From: Haladaptatiplasma sp964454575
GTDB lineage: Archaea > Thermoplasmatota > Thermoplasmata > Halarchaeoplasmatales > Halarchaeoplasmataceae
DNA length: 19,099 bases
Assembly: GCA_964454575.1 (NCBI GenBank)
Contig: CAYVTG010000031.1
Coordinates: 1 to 19,099 of the forward strand
Direction: 5' to 3'
Shown: in pieces, positions 1-7,933 of the stretch
How positions within the stretch are numbered: position 1 is the first letter of the stretch
Layout of the letters: each line of letters opens with the position of its first letter
Notes under the pieces: model-generated
What the model saw: only the letters and a program-made list of their open reading frames with translations
What the model was told of the DNA's origin: nothing
Databases searched by the model: none
Program-made: the position numbers and the translations under genes

Positions 1-11
1 CATTTTTCTTT

Positions 12-37
12 GTGATTTTCAAAAAACTGAAAATCAC
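12..37. repeat. Perfect 9-bp inverted repeat, possible hairpin
   Basis: GTGATTTTC at 12-20 is the exact reverse complement of GAAAATCAC at 29-37, with an 8-base loop. Flanking T/A runs (5' T-rich, 3' A-rich) extend it weakly after one mismatch. It lies at the window edge, well upstream of the protease promoter. It could be a transcription terminator for a gene outside the window, most plausibly one read on the minus strand, or a small operator. The pairing is seen in the sequence; the role is unknown. Confidence 0.5.
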
Positions 38-61
38 TAAAAACTTGACAGGCTCCTTTAA

Positions 62-103
62 GGGACTCTGGGTTTGGGTGTGTAAGGGTTTGGGAAAGTG
101 GGG
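62..103 (+). other. G-tract cluster, potential G-quadruplex
   Basis: Six G-tracts of three or four lie in 42 bases on the + strand (62-64, 70-72, 76-78, 86-88, 92-94, 100-103), separated by loops of 5, 3, 7, 3 and 5 bases. The four central tracts fit the usual G3 N1-7 quadruplex pattern, and a TTT loop occurs twice. The surrounding DNA is AT-rich, so the run stands out. It lies about 100 bases upstream of the protease TATA box, on the sense strand, so it would act in DNA unless transcription starts further upstream. Confidence 0.5.
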
Positions 104-126
104 CGTTGTAGAAATCCTTTGATTAT

Positions 127-149
127 GAAGAAAAAAGTGGTTTTTCTTT
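127..149. repeat. AT-rich inverted repeat
   Basis: AAGAAAAA at 128-135 pairs with TTTTTCTT at 141-148 around a 5-base loop, and a G-T pair extends the stem to 127/149. On the minus strand the hairpin ends in a T-rich tract, so it could end a transcript arriving from the right. On the plus strand it may just be an A/T-rich spacer. Only the symmetry is certain. Confidence 0.35.
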
Positions 150-203
150 CGATCCCTAATGTAAATAATGGTGGACATTCCATTATATTTCAGGGAATTT
201 GAG

Positions 204-218
204 GAAAGTTTATATATG
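204..218 (+). promoter_or_regulatory. BRE/TATA promoter of the S8 protease gene
   Basis: GAAAG (204-208) directly precedes TTTATATATG (209-218), a textbook archaeal BRE plus TATA box. Transcription would start about 25-27 bases downstream, near 240, leaving a leader of roughly 30 bases that carries the ribosome binding site at 255-261. Confidence 0.75.
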
Positions 219-254
219 TTGAATAGGGTAGTAAGTATCGTTAAACTCTCAAGC

Positions 255-261
255 GAGGAGG
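255..261 (+). promoter_or_regulatory. Ribosome binding site GAGGAGG
   Basis: GAGGAGG lies 8 bases before the ATG at 270, a strong Shine-Dalgarno sequence. It fixes that start and suggests high translation of the secreted protease. Many other genes here seem leaderless or weakly led. Confidence 0.75.
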
Positions 262-269
262 AATAACAC

Positions 270-3200
270 ATGAAAAATAAAAGCAAGATGAATGCCTTTT
301 TGGCTATCCTCATCGCCCTGGTTTTGATTGCACCGGTAGTTACGGGTGTCGTGATGAATGGTTTATCCGGCACAGATGCTCCGGTGGAGTCTATAGCGGG
401 CGAATGGGTATATATACCCATGGAGAACCGAGATGTGCAAAAAGCGATAGAGACGCACGAGATATTCGTTTTAGAAGACAGTGGATGGGCAGCCATCGCA
501 AGGATAACAGGTGAGCAAAGAGTATCTTTGGAACAGCGAGGAATAGAGATCATTGAGATAAAAGATCGGACACGTGTAAATTTTTTCGAAGAGGGCGTAT
601 CTTTCGATGTGAATGAAGGAGCGAAACTCGATGAAAAATGGACCACGACCGAAAGCGATTACTATTTGGTACATTTTGTCGCACCAGCCCAGCCGGGTTG
701 GAGAGACGAAATACAGGGTATCGCAGGAGATATACACCGGATAGTAGGTGCTCAATCTGTAGTGATGAAGATGGAGGGCACAGAGATCGCAGCTGTTCGA
801 GGCCTAGACATCGTAGAATGGGTTGGACTTTATCAACCGGGATTCAAGGTGTCTTCGGAACTCAAGCACGCTTCCGGGAATGTTCGGATAAGGGTTAGCC
901 CGTACGATGCTAGTCAGGTTGACCTCATCAAGAATCAACTGTCCGGACACGACGCATACGGTATAAACGAAGAACCTTTGACTGAGAACATAGTATTCGT
1001 TACCGCAGAGGTAGACGCGATACGCATTCCGGAGATCGCTTCCTTAGAAACGGTTAAACTCATAAGGCCGGTATATGAAATGACAACGTTTAACAACAAA
1101 GGCGGCCAGATTACACAAGTAGAGTATGCCTGGGAAACAACGAAGAGTAACCTTGGCACAAGAATAACCGGAAACGATATAACAATACACATCCAGGATA
1201 CGGGGATAGATGCAGGTCATGCGGACTTTACCCAGGGTGCATTGGGTGACAGGATAGCATATGCAGAGGCTTCTACAGATACTGAAGGACACGGCACTCA
1301 TGTTACAGGCACCGCCGCTGGTAACGGTTACTGGATGAAAGATTTCTTGGGTTTGGACCCAAACAATCGCAACTATGCCGAGCTGGCAGCTTCTAATCCG
1401 TATGATCGCCAAGATCTCATGGGATTTGCCGGAAGAGCACCGGAATCATGGATCGTCAGTTATGAAGGTTTGACGACCACGGAATGGTCCAGTGGACACG
1501 GCAGAGACGCAAGGATATTCAGTAACAGCTGGGGTCCCGTAGGGACCGCTCAATCATATGACGGTGATGGAGACAATTTCCTGTTGAATAATCCGGATTC
1601 TTTGGTCATATTCGCTGCCGGTAATGATGGCCCGTATGAACACACAGTTACAGGTATAGCACTTGACAAGAATACGGTTGCAGTAGGTGCATCCGATAAT
1701 ACTAGACCAGCCGATTTTTCGGTAAATTCCCGGAAAATCACTGGTTTCAGTTCGAGAGGACCGACCCCGATAAACAGGATAAAACCGGATGTTATCGAAG
1801 CCGGTTATCAGATAACCTCTGCAAGATCTAGCGATAGCGATTACCTTCCGATATATGATGAAGATACAGGAGAAGTCATAGATCAGAATAACGATGGTCA
1901 AGGCGACTATACAACTATCTCCGGAACATCCATGGCGGCCCCCGCAGTATCTGGAGATGCAGCTCTTGTAAGACAGTATCTCTTCGATTACAGGAATGCC
2001 GAGATAGGTAGTCCGACCAGTCATCTGAACATCAGAGGCGATCTGGTGAAGGCACTACTGATATACAGCGCTGAAGATATGGGCTATGGATATCCGAGCT
2101 TCGATCAAGGTTGGGGACACTTGAACATACGGAACATTGTCAATCCCCCCGCACCTACGAATTACAATATATATGATAACAGTGGCACATGGTCACAAAC
2201 GGTAGATGTCCAGAGTGACAGAGCACCGCTCAAGTTAGTGATGACTTATCCGGATGACAACACCGGTGGTGAAGCTTTGGGTACAGATTACGACGTCAAG
2301 ATCACATCACCGTCGGGTGTAGTATATAACGCAAACTCGTTCCAGGATTCATGGACTATCGCAGATGGAACCGGCGGAGTCGGTTATTATCCAAACGGAA
2401 ACGCGTATGATTACGACACCAACAATGACGGTGGAGACGATCTTAACAACGTCGAGATGTTACGTGTGGAAAAACCTGAAGTCGGTACATGGACCATCGA
2501 TGTGACCCACAGATTCGGCGACAATGGTGTGATCCACTCCGTCGTCGTAGGAGGCGACCTAGGTCCAACCGATGATTACAAAGTCGGAATCAATTACGAC
2601 TACCCAAGAGTTCAGCCGATTATGGACGGAGACGGTTGGAACACGTTCACCGCTACTGCTGGTGGTTCGATATCGATACCATTCACACTTTACAACTACG
2701 GAACGAACGCAGATACTATCAGTTTAAGTGCGGCACAGCCTGGTGGATGGAGCGCACCTACTTTCAATCCGGGTAGTTCGATATCTCTAGATCCCGGCGA
2801 TGATCAAAGGATCTTGATGTTCCTTGAAGTCCCGGCTGGAGCAGCCGAAGGCATGCAGACCATCAGTGTTACCGGATTATCGGGCAACGATCCTTCAACT
2901 CCGGTGGCTCAAGAAATGTTGGTCTTCAACGTTGATGTCGTAAATAGACAACTACCACGCAGGGAGAAGTTTACCGATACTCCACTACACACGCAAGACC
3001 CTGTTACAGAATCATTTACCCTAAGTGGTACCGATTATGAGGTCGTTGCTTATCTAGAGGATGCTACATTCGGTCTCAGAGTTATGGCAAAGGTATCCAA
3101 CGACGGGGGGGCTACTTTCAGCAACCCGATGCCTGTTAGCGATGTATCGTTGAATCCAGGATACCTAGATATCATGTTCCATCCTGTAAGCGAAAATGTA

Positions 3201-5144
3201 CTTATTTCGTGGCACGGCTGGGAGATATACCAGGGCAGTACTGCAGATACCAGAGGTGCGCACACCTACGTCGCATATGCTCCGGCTCCTTACACGAGTT
3301 GGGCCCAAAGATACGTGTTCGAGGATGGCGAAGGTATTGTTGTCACTGGTGGCGGCGGTCCCATATCTATGGGCGGCGGCGGCGGAGATGTAGAAGCTAA
3401 TGTCTACAGAGCCATGTCTTTGTCCTACGAGCCCGGTACGGACTACATCTGGCAGATCGTTGAATGTATGGCCTACGACAATACGGACTTAAATCAAGCC
3501 AATTTGGCAGATATAGGTACGACAGGCAAATATTCTACAGACGGTGGTGATACGTGGAGCGATGTGGTAGAGGTATCTCCACAAGGAGACGGTAACTACT
3601 ATTTCTTCCCGAGTAGCCACGCTAATCCAACGGATAACAATGCTATCGTATGGTACTATTTCAGACCCGGAGACGATAACACCTACGGCAGAGATGCCCA
3701 GTACCAGGTTTCCAATGGAGATGGTACCTGGGGTGCTCCGATCCAAGCATCGGACAATGATGACCAGATGCAGTTCCCTCAAGGGATACACGAAGGCGGT
3801 ACGGATTACGCAGCATACTTCCGTGCCCCTGCATTCGGTGAAGACGGAATACCCACCGTTGTTTCTACAAATGATGGTGGCGCTTCATTTACCACCACAG
3901 ACCTTACCGGAGAACCATACATGGACGATGACGATTTCATTGATGCGCCTGTCCTTGACGTGGCCGCAGATGGGGCAGGAGGTGCCACATGGATCACATA
4001 TCCGCACGCCAAATGGCACGATGACTTCAGCGTATCGAATATGAGATCGGTATATTCCAATGACGGATTCTCTACATGGACCGGCTATTGGGCATCCATG
4101 GACTCGTACATCAAAGGTAGACCATCGGCATCCAGCGATTCGACCGCTGGTGTGAATTTATATTATTTCGGTCAAGATAAGCAAGGCAGTTACAATATAT
4201 ACCGTGTGAATCTATACGATGGATGGCAAAGTGCATCTGATGTATGGGGACCCAAAACGGAAGATGCAACGGTAAGCGATCTAAGTGTTCCTGAAGGTAC
4301 ATCTATAACTACTGCTGCCAACATTAATGATATATACACCGGTGGTAATACAATTATACAAGCAGAGTGGTTCTGGAACACCGACCCAGGTGTAGGATCA
4401 GGTAATGCGATGAGTGCAATAGACGGTGGATTCGATAACCAACAGGAAGGTGTTACCGCAACCGTAGGCACGACTGGCCTAGCCGGTGGATGGAATACAT
4501 TGTACATACGTGGTAGAGACGCTGCAGGAAACTGGGGCGACGCAGAAGGTGTGGAAGTTTACATTGAAGGCGGCGAAGAACCTACCTATGATCTGTTCGA
4601 TATGTCTCTCACCGCAGGTGGAGATGCAGGCGGATGGAACTTCGTTTCATTCAACCTCGACGCTAACGGCGATAACTATGCGACGTCAAACGATCTCGTA
4701 GATATACTCGAAGATGCAGAATACGGAATCTCCGGTAACTACGACCGTGTGATGTACTACGATGCTAACGCAGGACGATGGAGAAGCTATGTACATGGTA
4801 GAACAGAACACTTCAACAATCTTGCAACATGGGACCGCAGTATGGGACTATGGATAAATATGGCCACTGGAGATACACTAACAATCGAAGGAACCGCACC
4901 CACTAGCACGGATATCACACTGTACCCGGGTTGGACCATGGTCGGTCTGCCGAGTTCTACTGCAGACACGGGTACCAACCACGGACTACCAGCAGATGTG
5001 ACGATCGTCGGTTACTTTGATGGAACACAGACCTACAACATAGCATACAACTACGATCCGGCGACCTTCACGTTCGAGCCCGGACAAGGCTATTGGATCT
5101 ACAACCCAACAGCTGGTAACCTGCTCTGGACCGTGAGCTACTAA
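270..5144 (+). CDS. Secreted S8 (subtilisin-like) serine protease, giant multidomain
   Basis: This is a 1624-residue exported protease that probably degrades extracellular protein. A Sec-type signal peptide (about 1-30; basic N-terminus, then a long Leu/Ile/Val stretch) is followed by a propeptide-like region to about 280. The subtilase domain shows all catalytic residues: Asp310 (IQDTGID), His341 (GHGTHV), the oxyanion Asn452 (AAGNDG) and Ser554 (SGTSMAAP). About 110 residues separate His from Asn, an enlarged region. Next come a beta-sandwich typical of S8 C-terminal domains (about 640-770, LKLVMTYPDDN), a CARDB/NEW3-like domain (about 790-890), a region with sialidase-like Asp-box motifs (about 900-1310; NDGGATF, STDGGDTW, NDGGASF) and an Ig-like domain (about 1340-1450). 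The C-terminal 170 residues contain a degenerate duplication with Trp1456/Trp1528 and Trp1555/Trp1609 as landmarks. There is no C-terminal membrane helix or PGF-CTERM-like sorting tail, so the protein may be released or held non-covalently. Family assignment is firm; the substrate and the role of the C-terminal domains are inferred. Confidence 0.95.
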   Translation: MKNKSKMNAFLAILIALVLIAPVVTGVVMNGLSGTDAPVESIAGEWVYIPMENRDVQKAIETHEIFVLEDSGWAAIARITGEQRVSLEQRGIEIIEIKDRTRVNFFEEGVSFDVNEGAKLDEKWTTTESDYYLVHFVAPAQPGWRDEIQGIAGDIHRIVGAQSVVMKMEGTEIAAVRGLDIVEWVGLYQPGFKVSSELKHASGNVRIRVSPYDASQVDLIKNQLSGHDAYGINEEPLTENIVFVTAEVDAIRIPEIASLETVKLIRPVYEMTTFNNKGGQITQVEYAWETTKSNLGTRITGNDITIHIQDTGIDAGHADFTQGALGDRIAYAEASTDTEGHGTHVTGTAAGNGYWMKDFLGLDPNNRNYAELAASNPYDRQDLMGFAGRAPESWIVSYEGLTTTEWSSGHGRDARIFSNSWGPVGTAQSYDGDGDNFLLNNPDSLVIFAAGNDGPYEHTVTGIALDKNTVAVGASDNTRPADFSVNSRKITGFSSRGPTPINRIKPDVIEAGYQITSARSSDSDYLPIYDEDTGEVIDQNNDGQGDYTTISGTSMAAPAVSGDAALVRQYLFDYRNAEIGSPTSHLNIRGDLVKALLIYSAEDMGYGYPSFDQGWGHLNIRNIVNPPAPTNYNIYDNSGTWSQTVDVQSDRAPLKLVMTYPDDNTGGEALGTDYDVKITSPSGVVYNANSFQDSWTIADGTGGVGYYPNGNAYDYDTNNDGGDDLNNVEMLRVEKPEVGTWTIDVTHRFGDNGVIHSVVVGGDLGPTDDYKVGINYDYPRVQPIMDGDGWNTFTATAGGSISIPFTLYNYGTNADTISLSAAQPGGWSAPTFNPGSSISLDPGDDQRILMFLEVPAGAAEGMQTISVTGLSGNDPSTPVAQEMLVFNVDVVNRQLPRREKFTDTPLHTQDPVTESFTLSGTDYEVVAYLEDATFGLRVMAKVSNDGGATFSNPMPVSDVSLNPGYLDIMFHPVSENVLISWHGWEIYQGSTADTRGAHTYVAYAPAPYTSWAQRYVFEDGEGIVVTGGGGPISMGGGGGDVEANVYRAMSLSYEPGTDYIWQIVECMAYDNTDLNQANLADIGTTGKYSTDGGDTWSDVVEVSPQGDGNYYFFPSSHANPTDNNAIVWYYFRPGDDNTYGRDAQYQVSNGDGTWGAPIQASDNDDQMQFPQGIHEGGTDYAAYFRAPAFGEDGIPTVVSTNDGGASFTTTDLTGEPYMDDDDFIDAPVLDVAADGAGGATWITYPHAKWHDDFSVSNMRSVYSNDGFSTWTGYWASMDSYIKGRPSASSDSTAGVNLYYFGQDKQGSYNIYRVNLYDGWQSASDVWGPKTEDATVSDLSVPEGTSITTAANINDIYTGGNTIIQAEWFWNTDPGVGSGNAMSAIDGGFDNQQEGVTATVGTTGLAGGWNTLYIRGRDAAGNWGDAEGVEVYIEGGEEPTYDLFDMSLTAGGDAGGWNFVSFNLDANGDNYATSNDLVDILEDAEYGISGNYDRVMYYDANAGRWRSYVHGRTEHFNNLATWDRSMGLWINMATGDTLTIEGTAPTSTDITLYPGWTMVGLPSSTADTGTNHGLPADVTIVGYFDGTQTYNIAYNYDPATFTFEPGQGYWIYNPTAGNLLWTVSY

Positions 5145-5160
5145 AAACCCCTTAAACCCC

Positions 5161-5181
5161 TTTTTTCTTTTTTATTTTTTT
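5161..5181 (+). terminator. T-tract transcription terminator
   Basis: A run of 21 bases that are T except for one C and one A begins 17 bases after the protease stop codon. Oligo-T tracts are sufficient for termination by archaeal RNA polymerase. It separates the protease from the next gene, which would therefore have its own promoter. Confidence 0.7.
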
Positions 5182-5278
5182 ACTATGGAGCATATAAAGC
5201 TATCTTAGATCTTTTCCACCCACGTACAAATATTGACTTCCGTTTCACTACTGAACGAAGGTGTCAATTGGAAAAATA

Positions 5279-5295
5279 CCCTAAAAGTCTTATAG
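5279..5295 (+). promoter_or_regulatory. Weak candidate promoter of the DUF4350-like gene
   Basis: An AT-rich stretch (CCCTAAAAGTCTTATAGC region) sits about 25-40 bases upstream of the ATG at 5319, the spacing expected for a TATA box of a leaderless transcript. There is no Shine-Dalgarno sequence before the ATG, which fits leaderless translation. The match to a TATA consensus is poor. Confidence 0.3.
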
Positions 5296-5318
5296 CTTGA
5301 GTTTTGTTATATGAGTAT

Positions 5319-7100
5319 ATGACAAGGAATAAGATATTGGCGATCACGATATCATTGTTACTGATATTGTCGGTTTCTCTTTCATATCATTTTCTCCATA
5401 GAGAAGATGTGGTAAAGGATCCTATACCACGAGCAAACATCGTTTTCGATCGATCCTATTCTCAATTATGGGATATATGGAACCCGGGGATTATGGGATA
5501 TTCTAAGGCCGCAGAATTACTGCTTGATCATGGTTTTAACCTTTCTCAAAACAGTATACCACTCGAAGAAAGAGTGATATCTATGAATGAAGGAGACATA
5601 CTTTTCCTTGGAGTAGCACCCTCGCCTTTCTCCAATTACACCGAAAGCGAAATTGCAGAGATAGTGAGTTTCGTTGAAAATGGTGGAAATCTCATAGTTG
5701 TAGGAGAACATGATAATATGTTTGGTTTGAATGATTTTCAGAATAAATTGGCTCAACGTTTCGGTGTATTCTTCAATGACGACATCATTTATACTCCCGA
5801 AGATATGCATTGGGTGACCGGGTGGTCGGATTATTTTAAACTCGATGAAATAGGGTTTTGGGGCTCTTGCACCCTTAGTTATCCTTCTTCAGCGCAGGTG
5901 TTGAGTACGGTAGAAGATATAAGCGATAACGGAGATAGTAGAAATGTTACCACATCTATAGGACTAGAGGTAGCAGAAGGGAAAGTCGTTTTTCTCGGAG
6001 ATACGCATCCATTATGGAACGGGAAAAGAGATTTTGGCATCGATAAAGGTCAAAACAGAGAATTCATTATAGGGATAATGGAGTATCTTTTAGAAAGAGA
6101 GATAAGTTTGGCTACGAGATATACGGATTACGATCTGTTCACCGGTGAAACATTTCATCTATCATTATATACAGATCAAGAAGCAAAAAAAATAGATTAT
6201 GACATCAACGGAGGTAACGTCAGCCTCATAGATGGGGTAGATGGGAAACTTACCTACGAAGTGGATGTTGAGAGAGATGGTTTTATCCGCTTCTATATAC
6301 CAGGAGAACCAGATAAGTATGTATACTTTTTAAAGCCCCCGGAAGGAACTATAAACGAGACAAGAATACTTTTTGATACCGGTAATTACGGTAGATCTGT
6401 AGATGAAACTGCATCAGGTTTACTTAAATTCGCAAAAATTCTCCGAGATGATGGACATTTCATATTTGCAGGAGAAAGCAATGGACACGTAGGAAATTAT
6501 GATGCAGTTATACTGGCATCGCCTTTGAAGAGTTTTTTGGAAGAAGAGAGAAATGTCACGATAGTCCCCCCGCCGTTGAGAAGTTCTTCGAGAAATCTGA
6601 TCGATAACGTAACAGAAGACGTAGATAAAATCCTCTTATTTGGAAATTATCATACGTCATTAGAAGCTGAAGATATCGGTCTGTATGACAGCCTGAAAAG
6701 TGAAGAAGGATGGATAGTATATGATTACCCATTGAACGACATAGGTAAAAGACTGGGTGTTGAATTTACATATTTTACCGTAGTCGATGGCAGTTCAGAT
6801 TCGCATTTTTCACCGATGATAAGTTACCGAGAAAATAGATCAGAATTATTCTACAGTTGTAGTTTAAATTTGGACGGGGATTTTAATACTATTTACTCCC
6901 AAGAACATACTTGGGGTGAAATGATCCCATGGGAGACCTGGGAGTTATCAAAAGGTCCTCACGATATAGACGGACCTTTACCGGTTGTAGCATGGGATGA
7001 ACGGGTATTTGCATCAGGAGATATATCCTTATTAGAAAATCAAAATATAGATGATAACCTATGGTTTGCGGAATTGATTTCAAAATGGATCAATTCATAG
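5319..7100 (+). CDS. Exported or membrane-anchored protein with two DUF4350-like domains
   Basis: The protein has 593 residues from the ATG at 5319; the frame is open five codons further up to a TTG at 5304, but starting at the ATG gives a normal basic N-terminus. A hydrophobic segment at about 6-26 is a signal peptide or signal anchor. Residues about 38-270 resemble DUF4350, a class I glutamine-amidotransferase-like fold: IVFDRSYSQLWD, then EIAEIVSFVENGGNLIVVGE (111-130). A beta-sandwich-like linker follows. A second copy starts near 347 (RILFDTGNYGRSVDETASG) with the same opening pattern of a strand ending in FD and then a helix. No catalytic triad is evident, so binding rather than catalysis is plausible. 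It follows the exported protease, but a terminator lies between, so co-transcription is unlikely. The gene is visibly more AT-rich than those after 9.8 kb. Function is unknown. Confidence 0.75.
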   Translation: MTRNKILAITISLLLILSVSLSYHFLHREDVVKDPIPRANIVFDRSYSQLWDIWNPGIMGYSKAAELLLDHGFNLSQNSIPLEERVISMNEGDILFLGVAPSPFSNYTESEIAEIVSFVENGGNLIVVGEHDNMFGLNDFQNKLAQRFGVFFNDDIIYTPEDMHWVTGWSDYFKLDEIGFWGSCTLSYPSSAQVLSTVEDISDNGDSRNVTTSIGLEVAEGKVVFLGDTHPLWNGKRDFGIDKGQNREFIIGIMEYLLEREISLATRYTDYDLFTGETFHLSLYTDQEAKKIDYDINGGNVSLIDGVDGKLTYEVDVERDGFIRFYIPGEPDKYVYFLKPPEGTINETRILFDTGNYGRSVDETASGLLKFAKILRDDGHFIFAGESNGHVGNYDAVILASPLKSFLEEERNVTIVPPPLRSSSRNLIDNVTEDVDKILLFGNYHTSLEAEDIGLYDSLKSEEGWIVYDYPLNDIGKRLGVEFTYFTVVDGSSDSHFSPMISYRENRSELFYSCSLNLDGDFNTIYSQEHTWGEMIPWETWELSKGPHDIDGPLPVVAWDERVFASGDISLLENQNIDDNLWFAELISKWINS

Positions 7101-7158
7101 TTTTACTTATTTGACAGATGAATTCATCGTGATGTCCATTCTCTGCTAAATTATACCC

Positions 7159-7725
7159 CTACCATCTCAATCGCCATTCGGATATCTCGCTGCCATTCAA
7201 TTCACACTGTGTGTGTTTGCAGGATGCGTTAAGTTTTATCGCGTTACAAACTCCCACGAAATACCCGGTCAACGATCTGCAGAACAGAGGCGTTTCAGAG
7301 CATATACCTTGCCCTCTGAGTAGACCTTCGTTTTTGCCTATCATCTGCCCTTCTATATCTCCGAATGCAAAAAATTTATCCCAGTAATCACCCACACTTT
7401 CGATGAGTACATCCGGTTTCTTAAAAAATTTGACGTACCAACCCATCACGTCTTTGATCATCGGTGTTTTTCTCGACATCCTATCGAATTCTTTTTCACC
7501 GTACAATTCTCTAAAGCTTTTCAACAGCAATATATGGTGCTCGAAGGGATATACGTTGTCTGCCTCAAAATCGCTCATGTGGGTGGGGCCATGATATCCT
7601 TTTTTGATCATGTTTTTGAATATGTTATCGATACCTTTTCTACCACGTGTATCACTTACATATTGCAACCTACCCCGTAAAGCCCGCCCATAAACTTCCT
7701 TTTTCGAATTGTTTTTTTTTGTCAT
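7159..7725 (-). CDS. V4R/TIGR02265-like small-molecule-binding-type protein
   Basis: This is a cytoplasmic protein of 188 residues. The frame extends to an ATG at 7776, but the ATG at 7725 has AAGGAGG seven bases upstream and gives a lysine-rich start (MTKKNNSKKE), so I chose it. There is no signal peptide or membrane segment. The C-terminal half (PFEHHILLLKSFRELYG, then LTGYFVGVCNAI, a Cys-rich CKHTQCELNG and a final Trp-rich strand) resembles V4R and the DUF2378/TIGR02265 group, whose fold is related to haem-NO-binding domains. Such domains usually sense hydrophobic small molecules. The cysteines near the C-terminus could bind a metal. It is a single-gene unit, convergent with the DUF4350-like gene (58 bases between stops) and divergent from the geranylgeranyl reductase-like gene. 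The family link comes from remembered motif style and is tentative. Confidence 0.6.
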   Translation of the reverse strand: MTKKNNSKKEVYGRALRGRLQYVSDTRGRKGIDNIFKNMIKKGYHGPTHMSDFEADNVYPFEHHILLLKSFRELYGEKEFDRMSRKTPMIKDVMGWYVKFFKKPDVLIESVGDYWDKFFAFGDIEGQMIGKNEGLLRGQGICSETPLFCRSLTGYFVGVCNAIKLNASCKHTQCELNGSEISEWRLRW

Positions 7726-7732
7726 GCGTTTG

Positions 7733-7739
7733 CCTCCTT
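7733..7739 (-). promoter_or_regulatory. Ribosome binding site AAGGAGG that sets the start at 7725
   Basis: On the minus strand AAGGAGG stands seven bases before the ATG at 7725. It decides between this start and the ATG at 7776, which has no such site. Confidence 0.7.
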
Positions 7740-7890
7740 CTCCCGAAAGAATTTTTTTAGCCCAATATCGTGTCATCCCTCATCGGATATACTGTATGTA
7801 TGATGTGATTTCTTCCGGTCTTGTCCACTCAGACCTAATACATATGGATTATTTATAATTTTTCTCGCATCGTACTATCGCTACAAAAAC

Positions 7891-7908
7891 GGGGAAAGAT
7901 TAAAGGTT
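7891..7908 (+). promoter_or_regulatory. Candidate promoter of the geranylgeranyl reductase-like gene
   Basis: GGGGAAAGATTAAAGGTT combines a BRE-like GAAAG with an AT-rich element. Its centre is about 30 bases before the TTG start at 7934, compatible with an almost leaderless mRNA. A second AT-rich element, TTATTTATAATTTTT near 7850-7863, is an alternative that would give a leader of about 50 bases. Confidence 0.4.
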
Positions 7909-7933
7909 AAGTGTACTTTCGTCCATCGATAAA

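Noticed and set aside
638..5000. Many antisense and off-frame open frames of 60-160 codons inside the protease gene
   Set aside because: They lie within a gene with an intact catalytic set and normal codon structure, have no ribosome sites, and give low-complexity or Cys/Ser-rich translations typical of shadow frames.
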